From NCBI RefSeq assembly GCF_000346755.1, contig NZ_ANNV01000137.1, positions 1-39,749 on the forward strand: a DNA stretch of 39,749 nucleotides. The letters run 5' to 3'. Every line of letters starts with the position of its first letter. Within the stretch, counting starts at the first letter, position 1. This document shows, piece after piece, positions 32,463-39,749 of the stretch. A program made the translations under genes and the position numbers. The notes beneath the pieces are model-generated. The model ran no database searches, had not been told where the DNA came from, and saw nothing but the letters and a program-made list of their open reading frames with translations. Source of the stretch: Pseudomonas sp. CBZ-4. GTDB lineage: Bacteria; Pseudomonadota; Gammaproteobacteria; Pseudomonadales; Pseudomonadaceae.

Positions 32463-33004
32463 GGGAACAGGTCGGCTTCCATCAGCAATTTGCCCGCCTG
32501 GTCCTTGGCCGACAGCTGCGGCGCCTCGCTCAGCTGCCAGTCGATGGCCAGCGTCGGGTCATTCCACAGGATGCTGCGCTCGGCACTTGGCTGGTAATAG
32601 TCGGTGGTCTTGTACAGGAACTCGGCGAAATCGCTGAGCACCACAAACCCATGGGCAAAGCCTTCCGGCACCCACAGTTGGCGGTGGTTCTGCGCCGACA
32701 GCCGCACACTCACCCACTGGCCGAAGTTCGGCGAGCTGCGGCGGATGTCCACGGCCACGTCCAGCACCTCGCCGGCGGTGACGCGCACCAATTTTCCCTG
32801 GGTGTGTTCGAGTTGATAGTGCAGGCCGCGCAACACGCCTTTTTGCGAGCGTGAATGGTTGTCCTGCACAAAGTCGCGCTGCAGCCCGGTGGCCTCGGCA
32901 AAGGCCCGGGCGTTGAAGCTTTCGTAGAAAAAACCGCGTTCGTCACCGAATACCTTGGGCTCAAGAATCAGCACGCCGGGCAGTGCGGTTTCAATCACGT
33001 TCAC
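32459..33004 (-). CDS. rfbC: dTDP-4-dehydrorhamnose 3,5-epimerase
   Basis: Third enzyme of dTDP-L-rhamnose synthesis, epimerising carbons 3 and 5. The 181-residue cupin has VIETALPGVLILEPKVFGDE at its N-terminus and the catalytic histidine H62 in LRGLHYQ. The start is the GTG at 33004, overlapping the rfbA stop as GTGA; a larger open frame continues upstream but lies inside rfbA. Coupled to both neighbours. Confidence 0.95.
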   Translation of the reverse strand: MNVIETALPGVLILEPKVFGDERGFFYESFNARAFAEATGLQRDFVQDNHSRSQKGVLRGLHYQLEHTQGKLVRVTAGEVLDVAVDIRRSSPNFGQWVSVRLSAQNHRQLWVPEGFAHGFVVLSDFAEFLYKTTDYYQPSAERSILWNDPTLAIDWQLSEAPQLSAKDQAGKLLMEADLFP

Positions 33005-33876
33005 TGGTTGTCTCCCGCCAGCGAGTAAAGGTACTGGCCATAGCTGGTCTTTCCGAAATACTTGGCGCGTTCGAGCAGATGTTCGCGGTCGATCCAGCCG
33101 CTGGCGTAGGCGATTTCTTCGAGGCACGCGACCTTCAGGCCCTGGCGGCGCTCGATGGTCTGCACGTACTGCGAGGCGTCCAGCAGGCTGTCGTGGGTGC
33201 CGGTGTCGAGCCAGGCGAAGCCACGGCCAAAGCGTTCCACCTGCAAGTCGCCGCGACGCAGGTAGGCGTTGTTGACGTCGGTGATTTCCAGTTCGCCCCG
33301 GGCTGAGGGCTTGACCGCCTTGGCGATCTCGATCACGTCGTTGTCGTAGAAATACAGGCCGGTCACCGCATAGCTGGACTTGGGCACCGCCGGTTTTTCC
33401 TCGATGGACAGGGCGCGGCCTTCGCTGTCGAAGTCGATCACGCCGAAACGCTCCGGGTCTTTGACCCAGTAGCCGAACACCGTGGCGCCTTTGCCGCGGT
33501 TGACGGCGGCGTGCAACTGCGCGCTGAAGCTTTGCCCGTGGAAAATGTTGTCGCCGAGGATCAGGCACACCGGGTCGCTGCCAATGAACTGCTCGCCAAT
33601 CAGGAAGGCTTGCGCCAGGCCGTCCGGCGTCGGTTGCTCGGCGTAGCTGAACGTGACGCCGAACTGGCTGCCGTCGCCCAGCAGGTTGCGGTATTGCGGC
33701 AGGTCGGCCGGGGTGGAAATCACCAGGATCTCCTTGATGCCGGCCAGCATCAGCACCGAGATCGGGTAGTAGATCATCGGCTTGTCATACACCGGCAACA
33801 GCTGTTTGGACACGCCCAGGGTGATGGGGTGCAGACGCGTGCCGGAGCCACCGGCCAGTACGATTCCTTTCATCAT
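33001..33876 (-). CDS. rfbA: glucose-1-phosphate thymidylyltransferase
   Basis: First enzyme of the pathway: glucose-1-phosphate and dTTP to dTDP-glucose. The 291-residue protein has the nucleotidyltransferase signature LAGGSGTRLHPITLGVSKQ and the sugar-binding YDKPMIYYP. The ATG at 33876 overlaps the rfbB stop (ATGA) and is followed by a second ATG; residues upstream of this in the same frame show no similarity and overlap rfbB. Feedback control by dTDP-rhamnose is known for the family. Confidence 0.96.
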   Translation of the reverse strand: MMKGIVLAGGSGTRLHPITLGVSKQLLPVYDKPMIYYPISVLMLAGIKEILVISTPADLPQYRNLLGDGSQFGVTFSYAEQPTPDGLAQAFLIGEQFIGSDPVCLILGDNIFHGQSFSAQLHAAVNRGKGATVFGYWVKDPERFGVIDFDSEGRALSIEEKPAVPKSSYAVTGLYFYDNDVIEIAKAVKPSARGELEITDVNNAYLRRGDLQVERFGRGFAWLDTGTHDSLLDASQYVQTIERRQGLKVACLEEIAYASGWIDREHLLERAKYFGKTSYGQYLYSLAGDNQ

Positions 33877-34955
33877 GCGATCAGATCCCTCATGTCGGTG
33901 TTGCCCAATCGTTGACCCTGATAACTGCCGTCCTGGACCCTGCGGCACCAGTCCATGTTATCCAGGTACCACTGCACGGTTTTGCGTAGACCGGTTGCAA
34001 AGGTTTCCGCTGGCACCCAGCCCAGTTGGCGCTGGATCTTGCTGGCATCGATGGCGTAGCGCTGATCGTGGCCGGGGCGGTCTTTGACGAAGGTGATCAG
34101 GTCGCTGTAACTCGTCACGCCGGGTGGATGCTGCGGCGCCAGTTCTTCCAGCAGCGCGCAGATACTGCGCACCACGTCGATATTCTTTTGCTCGTTGTGC
34201 CCGCCGATGTTGTAGGTCTCGCCCACCACGCCTTGCGTCACCACCTTGAGCAGCGCCCGCGCGTGGTCTTCGACAAATAGCCAGTCGCGCACCTGCAAAC
34301 CATCACCATAGACCGGCAAGGGCTTGCCCGCGAGGGCGTTGAGAATCACCAGCGGGATGAGTTTTTCCGGGAAATGGAACGGCCCGTAGTTGTTGGAACA
34401 GTTGGTCAGCAGCACCGGCAGGCCGTAGGTGCGCTGCCAGGCGCGCACCAGGTGGTCGGACGCCGCCTTGCTCGCGGAGTAGGGCGAGCTGGGGGCATAG
34501 GGCGTGGTTTCGGTGAACAGGTCGTCCACGCCGTGCAGGTCGCCGTACACCTCGTCGGTGGAGATGTGGTGGAAGCGGAATGTGTTTTTCGCCGACGGAT
34601 CGAGGGTCTGCCAATACCCCCGGGCGGCTTCCAGCAGGCTGTAGGTGCCGACGATATTGGTCTGGATAAAATCCGACGGGCCGTCGATGGAGCGGTCCAC
34701 GTGGGACTCGGCCGCCAGGTGCATGATCGCCTGCGGTTCGAAGCGCGCGAGCACGGCGCTGACGGTGGCCTGGTCGATGATGTCGGCCTGGACGAACTCG
34801 TAGCGGCTGTTGGACGCGATGGAAGTCAGCGATTCCAGGTTGCCGGCGTAGGTGAGTTTGTCGAGGTTGAGCACTTCATGCTCGGTGTGCTGGATCAGGT
34901 GACGTACCAGAGCAGAACCGATAAAACCGGCGCCACCGGTAATGAGAATGCGCAT
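33873..34955 (-). CDS. rfbB: dTDP-glucose 4,6-dehydratase
   Basis: Second enzyme of the pathway, forming dTDP-4-dehydro-6-deoxyglucose with bound NAD. The 360-residue SDR protein starts MRILITGGAGFIGSALVRHL, with the NAD motif TGGAGFIG at residues 6-13, HLAAESHVDRSIDGP around residue 85, the catalytic DEV in ISTDEVYGDLHG and YSASKAASDHLV (YxxxK). A purine-rich AGGAAAAGGG upstream supports the ATG at 34955. It leads the rfbB-A-C-D operon, divergent from the aminotransferase gene over 152 bases that must contain both promoters. Confidence 0.97.
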   Translation of the reverse strand: MRILITGGAGFIGSALVRHLIQHTEHEVLNLDKLTYAGNLESLTSIASNSRYEFVQADIIDQATVSAVLARFEPQAIMHLAAESHVDRSIDGPSDFIQTNIVGTYSLLEAARGYWQTLDPSAKNTFRFHHISTDEVYGDLHGVDDLFTETTPYAPSSPYSASKAASDHLVRAWQRTYGLPVLLTNCSNNYGPFHFPEKLIPLVILNALAGKPLPVYGDGLQVRDWLFVEDHARALLKVVTQGVVGETYNIGGHNEQKNIDVVRSICALLEELAPQHPPGVTSYSDLITFVKDRPGHDQRYAIDASKIQRQLGWVPAETFATGLRKTVQWYLDNMDWCRRVQDGSYQGQRLGNTDMRDLIA

Positions 34956-35107
34956 GTCGGGGCCCTTTTCCTTTTGACGGACATTTAGCGAATGGAGCAT
35001 AGCCTGTGTTGCCGCGCGCGGTAGGGCAGGATGTGTCGGGGGGTTGCACAAGCCCCCTGAACAATGGCGAACTAAGCGCCTGATAAAAATACCGAGGTTG
35101 CCCCGCC

Positions 35108-38008
35108 ATGCTGCTTGCCACGTTGATTCACCGCGCCAGTCTACCCTGCCCGCAAGTGGGCCCCGGGCAGGCAGCGCAATTGTTGGGGCAGCATTATGGC
35201 CTGGCTGGCACCTTGCAATCATTGGGCAGCCAGCAAGACCTCAATTACAGGGTGGACAGCCCTCGCGGCCGCTTTGTTCTGAAAATCTGCCGGGGCGACT
35301 ACGCCGCCGTGGAGTTGCAGGCCCAGCACGCCGCGCTCAATAGCCTGCAAGGCGTGCGCGTGCCGGAGGTGATCAAGGCGCTGAACGGCGAAGAGCTGCT
35401 GACCGTCACCCTCGACGGGCAAACCCTGCACCTGCGCGTGCTCGACTACATCGACGGCCAGCCGCTGACCCATCTGCCGCACCTGGGGCGCGAGGTGATC
35501 GCAGGCTTTGGTGAACTGTGTGGGCGCATGAGCCTGGCCCTCGCGGATTTCACCCATCCGGGTCTGGAGCGCACGTTGCAGTGGGACCCGCGCCACGGGC
35601 GTGAACTGATCGCGCATTTGCTGGCGACCTTGCCAGAGCTGCCGCATCGCGCCGAGTTGGAACAGGTCGCCGCGCAGGTTGAAGCGCGCATCCGGCCGCT
35701 GGCGGAGCAATTGCCGTGGCAAGCCGTGCACATGGACATCACCGATGACAACGTCGTGTGGCAGCGTGATGCCGCGCGGCAGTGGCAGGTCGAGGGCGTG
35801 ATTGATTTCGGCGACCTGGTGCACACCTGGCGCATTGCCGACCTGTCGGTGACCTGCGCCGCGTTGCTGCATCACGCCGAGGGCGATCCCTTTGCGATCT
35901 TGCCGGCGATCCAGGCGTGCCACGCAGTGACGCCGTTGCAGCGTGCCGAGCTAGAGGCGCTGTGGCCGCTGATCGTCGCGCGGGCGGCGGTGCTGGTGTT
36001 GAGCAGCGAGCAACAGCAGCGTCTGGACCCAGATAACACGTACCTGCTGAAAAACGCCGAGCACGAGTGGGAAATCTTCCACGTGGCCACGTCGGTGCCG
36101 TTCGAGTTGATGGAGGCGGCGATTCTGCGCAGCGTCGGTGAAGACCTGCCGGCGGTGGCCAGCGAGGATTTCGCGCCGTTGTTGCCGGGGTTGGTGGGGC
36201 GCGAATTTGCCTTGATCGATCTGGGCGTGCTCAGCCCGCATTTCGAGGCGGGCAACTGGGAGCACGCGGGGATTGATCGCCGCTTGCTGGATGAAGCGGC
36301 GGCGGTGCATGGGCTGGCGGCCAGCCGTTATGGCCAGTACCGGCTGTCGCAGACCTGCCCGGACAGTGCCGTTGAACCGGCGACGTTCCCGCTGCATGTC
36401 GAGTTGCATTTGCCCCACGGCACGCTGTTGGAAGTGCCCTTCGCCGGGACGTTGCAGCACGGCGCGGACGGCCTGGTCAGCGTGCAGGGCGTCGAATTGA
36501 GCCTGCGTTTGTGGGGCGTGAACACCGTATTGAACGCTGGCGCGCTGTTGGTCGAGGGCCAAGTGTTGGGTGAAGTACACGCGCCGTTGACCGTGCAACT
36601 GTGCCGCGCCGAGCTGGAACCGCCGCTGTTCTGCACGCCGTCGCGGGCGTTGGCGTGGCAAGCCTTGTGTCCATCGCCCGCGACGCTGCTGGGGTTGGCC
36701 TGCGACGCCGAACCCGAGCTGGACCCCGAGGCCCTGCTGGCCCGGCGCGACGCCAGCTTCGCGCGCTCGCAAAAACACTATTACGTCGACCCGCCGCGCA
36801 TCGAACGCGGCTGGCGCAACCATTTGATCGATATGCAGGGCCGCTCCTACCTGGACATGCTCAACAACGTCGCGGTGCTCGGCCATGGTCACCCGCGCAT
36901 GGCGGCGGTGGCGGCTCGGCAGTGGTCGCTGCTCAATACCAACTCGCGTTTCCACTACGCGGCGATTGCGGAATTTTCCGAGCGCTTGCTGGCGCTGGCG
37001 CCCGAAGGCATGGACCGGGTGTTCCTGGTCAATAGTGGCACCGAAGCCAATGACCTGGCGATCCGCCTGGCCTGGGCCTACAGCGGCGGGCGCGACATGC
37101 TCAGCGTGCTGGAGGCGTATCACGGCTGGTCGGTGGCGGCGGATGCGGTGTCCACCTCGATTGCCGACAACCCCCAGGCGTTGAGCAGCCGTCCGGACTG
37201 GGTGCACCCGGTGACCGCGCCGAATACCTATCGCGGCGAGTTCCGTGGGCCGGACAGTGCGCCGGACTATGTACGAAGCGTGGAACACAACCTGGCGAAA
37301 ATCGCCGCGAGCAAACGCCAGCTGGCGGGTTTCATCTGCGAGCCGGTGTACGGCAATGCCGGCGGCATCTCGCTCCCGCCGGGTTATTTGCAGCAGGTGT
37401 ATGGGCTGGTGCGCGCACAGGGCGGCGTGTGCATCGCCGACGAGGTGCAGGTCGGTTACGGACGCATGGGCCACTTCTTCTGGGGCTTTGAAGAGCAGGG
37501 CGTGGTGCCGGACATCATCACCATGGCCAAGGGCATGGGCAACGGCCAGCCGCTGGGCGCGGTGATTACCCGGCGCGACATCGCCGAGGCGCTGGAGGCC
37601 GAGGGGTATTTTTTCTCGTCGTCGGGGGGCAGCCCGGTCAGTTGCCGGATCGGCATGGCGGTGCTGGACGTGATGGCCGAAGAAAAACTGTGGGAAAACG
37701 CCCAGGTGGTTGGCGGGCATTTCAAGGCGCGGTTGGCAGAACTGATTGACCTGCATCCATTGGTCGGCGCGGTTCACGGTTCCGGCTTCTATCTGGGCCT
37801 GGAGTTGGTCCGCGACCGGCAGACGCTGGAGCCCGCGACCGAAGAAACCGCGCTGTTGTGTGATCGCCTGCGCGAGCTGGGCATTTTCATGCAGCCGACG
37901 GGGGATTATCTGAACATCCTCAAGATCAAGCCGCCGATGGTCACGTCCCGGCGCAGTGTGGATTTCTTCGTGGACATGCTGTCGAAGGTGCTTGGCGAGC
38001 AATTGTAG
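35108..38008 (+). CDS. APH-kinase/M23-like/class-III aminotransferase fusion
   Basis: A 966-residue three-part protein. Residues about 15-300 are an aminoglycoside-phosphotransferase-type (choline/hydroxylysine kinase-like) kinase with K59, the catalytic HMDITDDN (H208, D210, N215) and IDFGD (D233). Residues about 425-495 (VELHLPHGTLLEVPFAGTL onward) resemble the barrel of an M23 peptidase, but I see no zinc-binding HxH, so it is probably a non-catalytic remnant. Residues about 540-966 are a class-III PLP aminotransferase with NSGTEANDLA, IADEVQVGYGRMG and Schiff-base lysine K808 in MAKGMGNGQP. The fold resembles kinase-lyase/aminotransferase pairs for phosphorylated amino alcohols or amino acids; substrate is unknown. 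Likely cytosolic. It precedes an agmatine deiminase gene by about 120 bases. Confidence 0.88.
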   Translation: MLLATLIHRASLPCPQVGPGQAAQLLGQHYGLAGTLQSLGSQQDLNYRVDSPRGRFVLKICRGDYAAVELQAQHAALNSLQGVRVPEVIKALNGEELLTVTLDGQTLHLRVLDYIDGQPLTHLPHLGREVIAGFGELCGRMSLALADFTHPGLERTLQWDPRHGRELIAHLLATLPELPHRAELEQVAAQVEARIRPLAEQLPWQAVHMDITDDNVVWQRDAARQWQVEGVIDFGDLVHTWRIADLSVTCAALLHHAEGDPFAILPAIQACHAVTPLQRAELEALWPLIVARAAVLVLSSEQQQRLDPDNTYLLKNAEHEWEIFHVATSVPFELMEAAILRSVGEDLPAVASEDFAPLLPGLVGREFALIDLGVLSPHFEAGNWEHAGIDRRLLDEAAAVHGLAASRYGQYRLSQTCPDSAVEPATFPLHVELHLPHGTLLEVPFAGTLQHGADGLVSVQGVELSLRLWGVNTVLNAGALLVEGQVLGEVHAPLTVQLCRAELEPPLFCTPSRALAWQALCPSPATLLGLACDAEPELDPEALLARRDASFARSQKHYYVDPPRIERGWRNHLIDMQGRSYLDMLNNVAVLGHGHPRMAAVAARQWSLLNTNSRFHYAAIAEFSERLLALAPEGMDRVFLVNSGTEANDLAIRLAWAYSGGRDMLSVLEAYHGWSVAADAVSTSIADNPQALSSRPDWVHPVTAPNTYRGEFRGPDSAPDYVRSVEHNLAKIAASKRQLAGFICEPVYGNAGGISLPPGYLQQVYGLVRAQGGVCIADEVQVGYGRMGHFFWGFEEQGVVPDIITMAKGMGNGQPLGAVITRRDIAEALEAEGYFFSSSGGSPVSCRIGMAVLDVMAEEKLWENAQVVGGHFKARLAELIDLHPLVGAVHGSGFYLGLELVRDRQTLEPATEETALLCDRLRELGIFMQPTGDYLNILKIKPPMVTSRRSVDFFVDMLSKVLGEQL

Positions 38009-38073
38009 TTAATCGATTCTTATCGGCTATTTAATGTCATATTTATCGCCTATGATCCTTGAGCGCTTTTAAA

Positions 38074-38101
38074 GCCGATTTTTATCCGTTATAAAGTCGG
38101 C
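38074..38101 (+). promoter_or_regulatory. inverted repeat upstream of agmatine deiminase
   Basis: GCCGATTTT at 38074-38082 pairs with AAAGTCGGC at 38093-38101 (one G-T pair). It lies in an AT-rich 122-base gap that also holds repeated TTATCGG/TTATCGCC/TTATCCG words and a weak TTGAGC(38059)-17-TTATCC promoter match. Candidate operator or leader hairpin; no T-tract follows. Confidence 0.35.
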
Positions 38102-38130
38102 CTTTACCCCCATTCGGAGTCTTGATCGCC

Positions 38131-39237
38131 ATGACCACCCTGCACAGCACACCCCGCGCCGATGGCTTCCATATGCCTGCCGAATGGGCGCCACAGACCC
38201 AAACCTGGATGATCTGGCCCGAGCGCCCGGACAACTGGCGCCTGGGCGGCAAGCCGGCGCAGGCGGCGCATGTGGCGGTGGCCAAGGCCATTGCGCGGTT
38301 CGAACCGGTGACCGTGGCGGTCTCTGCCGGCCAGTACGAAAATGCGCGTGCGCGCCTGGATGTGCCGAATATCCGCGTGGTGGAAATGTCCAGCGACGAC
38401 GCCTGGGTGCGCGACACCGGGCCGACCTTCGTGATCAACAACAGCGGCGAAGTGCGCGGCGTGAACTGGGACTTCAACGCCTGGGGCGGGTTTGACGGCG
38501 GCCTGTACGCGCCGTGGAACCGCGACTCGCAGGTGGGTGGCAAGATCCTCGAAATCGAACGCGCGCCGCGCTACCGCACCGAAGGCTTCGTGCTGGAAGG
38601 CGGCTCGATCCACGTTGACGGCGAAGGCACGCTGATCACCACCGAAGAGTGCCTGCTCAACCGCAATCGCAACCCGCACCTGGACCGCGCGGCGATCGAG
38701 GCGGTGCTCAGCGCCAACCTGGCTGTGGATAAGATCATCTGGCTGCCGGACGGCCTGTTCAACGACGAAACCGACGGCCATGTGGATAACTTCTGCTGCT
38801 ACGTGCGCCCCGGCGAAGTGCTGCTGGCCTGGACCGACGACGTGCAAGACCCGAACTACGCGCGCTGCCACGCCGCCATGGACGTGCTGCACGGCAGCAC
38901 CGACGCCCAAGGCCGCGCGTTCACCGTGCATAAAATGCCGATCCCGGGGCCGCTGTACGCCACCGAGGAAGAATGCGCCGGTGTCGACCCGGTGGACGGT
39001 TCGCAGGAGCGTAATCCGACCGTACGTTTGGCCGGTTCCTACGTGAACTTTCTGATCGTCAACGGCGGCATCATCGCGCCGAGCTTCGATGACCCGATGG
39101 ACGGCCCGGCGAAGAAGATCCTCCAGGATCTGTTCCCGCAGCACGAAGTGGTGATGGTGCCGGGCCGCGAACTGTTACTGGGCGGCGGCAATATCCATTG
39201 CCTGACCCAACAACAGCCGGCCCCGCAGAAAAAGTGA
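38131..39237 (+). CDS. aguA: agmatine deiminase
   Basis: Converts agmatine to N-carbamoylputrescine and ammonia, in arginine-decarboxylase-derived polyamine metabolism. The 368-residue protein (the length I recall for P. aeruginosa AguA) is a guanidino-group-modifying enzyme with the catalytic cysteine in LGGGNIHCLTQQ near the C-terminus, DGHVDNFCCYV with the catalytic histidine, and the acidic EGGSIHVDGEG and DDAWVRDTGPTF. I use the ATG at 38131 with GGAG 11 bases upstream; a TTG at 38122 would add three residues but sits too close to that site. The usual partner aguB (N-carbamoylputrescine amidohydrolase) is not within the window. A terminator follows at 39298. Confidence 0.96.
   Translation: MTTLHSTPRADGFHMPAEWAPQTQTWMIWPERPDNWRLGGKPAQAAHVAVAKAIARFEPVTVAVSAGQYENARARLDVPNIRVVEMSSDDAWVRDTGPTFVINNSGEVRGVNWDFNAWGGFDGGLYAPWNRDSQVGGKILEIERAPRYRTEGFVLEGGSIHVDGEGTLITTEECLLNRNRNPHLDRAAIEAVLSANLAVDKIIWLPDGLFNDETDGHVDNFCCYVRPGEVLLAWTDDVQDPNYARCHAAMDVLHGSTDAQGRAFTVHKMPIPGPLYATEEECAGVDPVDGSQERNPTVRLAGSYVNFLIVNGGIIAPSFDDPMDGPAKKILQDLFPQHEVVMVPGRELLLGGGNIHCLTQQQPAPQKK
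38724..38789 (-). other. two perfect DnaA boxes inside aguA
   Basis: TGTGGATAA at 38724-38732 and again at 38781-38789, both perfect complements of TTATCCACA, 57 bases apart and in the same orientation. DnaA binding is untested. Confidence 0.4.
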
Positions 39238-39297
39238 GTGCAGTTGTAACAGCAGCATGAGGGTGACCGGGCACTGAGCAATTCCGGTACTCATGGC

Positions 39298-39331
39298 AAG
39301 CCCGCGGCCCAGCAAGGTCGCGGGCTTTTTT
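39298..39331 (+). terminator. Rho-independent terminator of aguA
   Basis: AAGCCCGCG at 39298-39306 pairs with CGCGGGCTT at 39319-39327 across a 12-base loop, followed by a run of Ts to 39331. Confidence 0.93.
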
Positions 39332-39375
39332 GTGGGTAAATGCCTACAAAAACCGGGGGTTGGCATAGCTCTTGT

Positions 39376-39430
39376 ATCGCTGTTGCGACAGCGATCGAGG
39401 TTTATGACTCAGCAGTTCTGTCATAAACCT
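39376..39430 (+). promoter_or_regulatory. two inverted repeats in the leader of the small gene
   Basis: First ATCGCTG at 39376-39382 with CAGCGAT at 39389-39395 (six-base loop); then AGGTTTATGAC at 39398-39408 with GTCATAAACCT at 39420-39430 (perfect 11-bp arms, 11-base loop). No T-tract follows either, so they look like operators or leader RNA structure for the gene at 39472. Confidence 0.5.
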
Positions 39431-39471
39431 TGAGTAAGTTAGCCGCTCAAGCAGTAGGAGAGAGCGCTGAA

Positions 39472-39684
39472 ATGAGTCCTCAAATCAACCTGATGTACAC
39501 GCGCACGTTTCACCCGATGCGGGTCAACGGCGACGCGATCCAAGCACTGGGGCTCTGGTTGAAGGAAAACGGCTCACGGAAGAGCAGGCTGCCTGATTTG
39601 CGCAGCGTGTTGAGCGAGCGGTATCCGGTGGGTTTGTTTAGTGAGGATGAAGTGCACGTGTTGTGCGATTTGCTGAAGAACTAA
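39472..39684 (+). CDS. small protein of unknown function
   Basis: A 70-residue protein starting MSPQINLMYTRTFHPMRVNG, from the ATG at 39472 with AGGAGAG upstream. I do not recognise the family. It is soluble, mixed charge, and ends DEVHVLCDLLKN; the middle AIQALGLWLKENGSRKSRLPD looks helical. A TTG in the same frame at 39430 would add 14 residues but lies inside the inverted repeat. It follows the aguA terminator and has its own structured leader, so it is likely transcribed alone. Compositionally it looks like a real gene of this genome. Confidence 0.68.
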   Translation: MSPQINLMYTRTFHPMRVNGDAIQALGLWLKENGSRKSRLPDLRSVLSERYPVGLFSEDEVHVLCDLLKN

Positions 39685-39704
39685 AGAACACTGCAATCCA
39701 GAAA

Positions 39705-39749
39705 TGTGGGAGCTGGCTTGCCTGCGATAGCGGTGTGTCAGCCCCACAT
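39705..39749. repeat. REPIN, cut by the window edge
   Basis: TGTGGGAGCTGGCTTGCCTG at 39705 onward, followed by CGATAGCGGTGTGTCAG, is the left half of a REPIN; the window ends before any full right arm. Confidence 0.8.

Noticed and set aside
33005..33568. N-terminal extension of rfbC
   Set aside because: It overlaps rfbA throughout; RfbC similarity begins at the GTG at 33004, and the length then matches the family.
35951..38002. A 683-codon open frame opposite the aminotransferase fusion
   Set aside because: Same reason: a shadow of a real gene with intact catalytic motifs on the plus strand.
29..39749. Spaced palindromic repeats as a CRISPR array
   Set aside because: The repeats are scattered in separate intergenic gaps, come as inverted pairs, and have no regular spacers or cas genes; they are REPINs.

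Overview
The window is chromosomal DNA from a Pseudomonas, most likely of the P. fluorescens group. The gene set and order (gshA, tex, ompR/envZ, rimK, hslR, hslO, pckA; ydeP/fdhD; lysM; yrfG/nudE/cysQ; dctBD; the rml genes) is the core arrangement I recall from Pseudomonas chromosomes, including roughly the PA5161-PA5203 stretch of P. aeruginosa (from memory, not looked up). The GC-rich codon use and the many REP/REPIN palindromes built on TGTGGGAGC...GCTCCCACA also fit that group. There is no transposase, integrase, prophage, CRISPR array, rRNA or tRNA that I can see.

Layout. 1-4.6 kb, minus strand: gshA, a PaaI-type thioesterase, and tex. 5.0-7.2 kb, plus: ompR-envZ (the AmgRS system of Pseudomonas). 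7.2-8.6 kb, minus: rimB-rimK, for ribosomal protein S6 modification. 8.9-12.1 kb, plus: hslR, hslO, pckA. 12.1-13.0 kb: an EamA transporter. 13.1-16.0 kb, minus: an accessory patch with two tandem membrane-anchored DUF1493 (acyl-carrier-like) proteins coupled to an unknown gene, then a Fic toxin with a 56-residue YhfG/FicA-type antitoxin. 16.1-19.9 kb, plus: a secreted YfaP-like TPR protein, a RecQ-family helicase, a 4HBT thioesterase. 20.1-24.9 kb, minus: a glycine-zipper protein, ydeP, fdhD and a LysR regulator. 25.1-27.8 kb: the LysM/BON protein, yrfG, nudE, cysQ. 27.9-35.0 kb, minus: a YiiD_C thioesterase, dctD, dctB, then rfbDCAB for dTDP-L-rhamnose. 35.1-39.7 kb, plus: a 966-residue APH/M23-like/class-III aminotransferase fusion, an agmatine deiminase, and a small unknown gene.

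How it works together. Most neighbours on one strand are translationally coupled by 4-nt ATGA or GTGA or 1-nt TGATG overlaps (tex/thioesterase, rimB/rimK, the DUF1493 trio, ficA/fic, fdhD/ydeP, nudE/cysQ, dctB/dctD/thioesterase, rfbB/A/C/D). Four of the five convergent junctions carry a REP or REPIN, and the fifth (pckA/EamA) has an ordinary terminator, so REPs seem to sit where bidirectional stops are wanted.

The least explained parts are: the DUF1493 trio, whose central domains look like acyl carrier proteins and keep a serine in the expected place; the palindrome-rich gap between the Fic antitoxin and the YfaP-like gene; an orphan plus-strand terminator at 20.7 kb that may end a small RNA; a cluster of perfect DnaA boxes inside recQ; and the three-domain aminotransferase beside agmatine deiminase.
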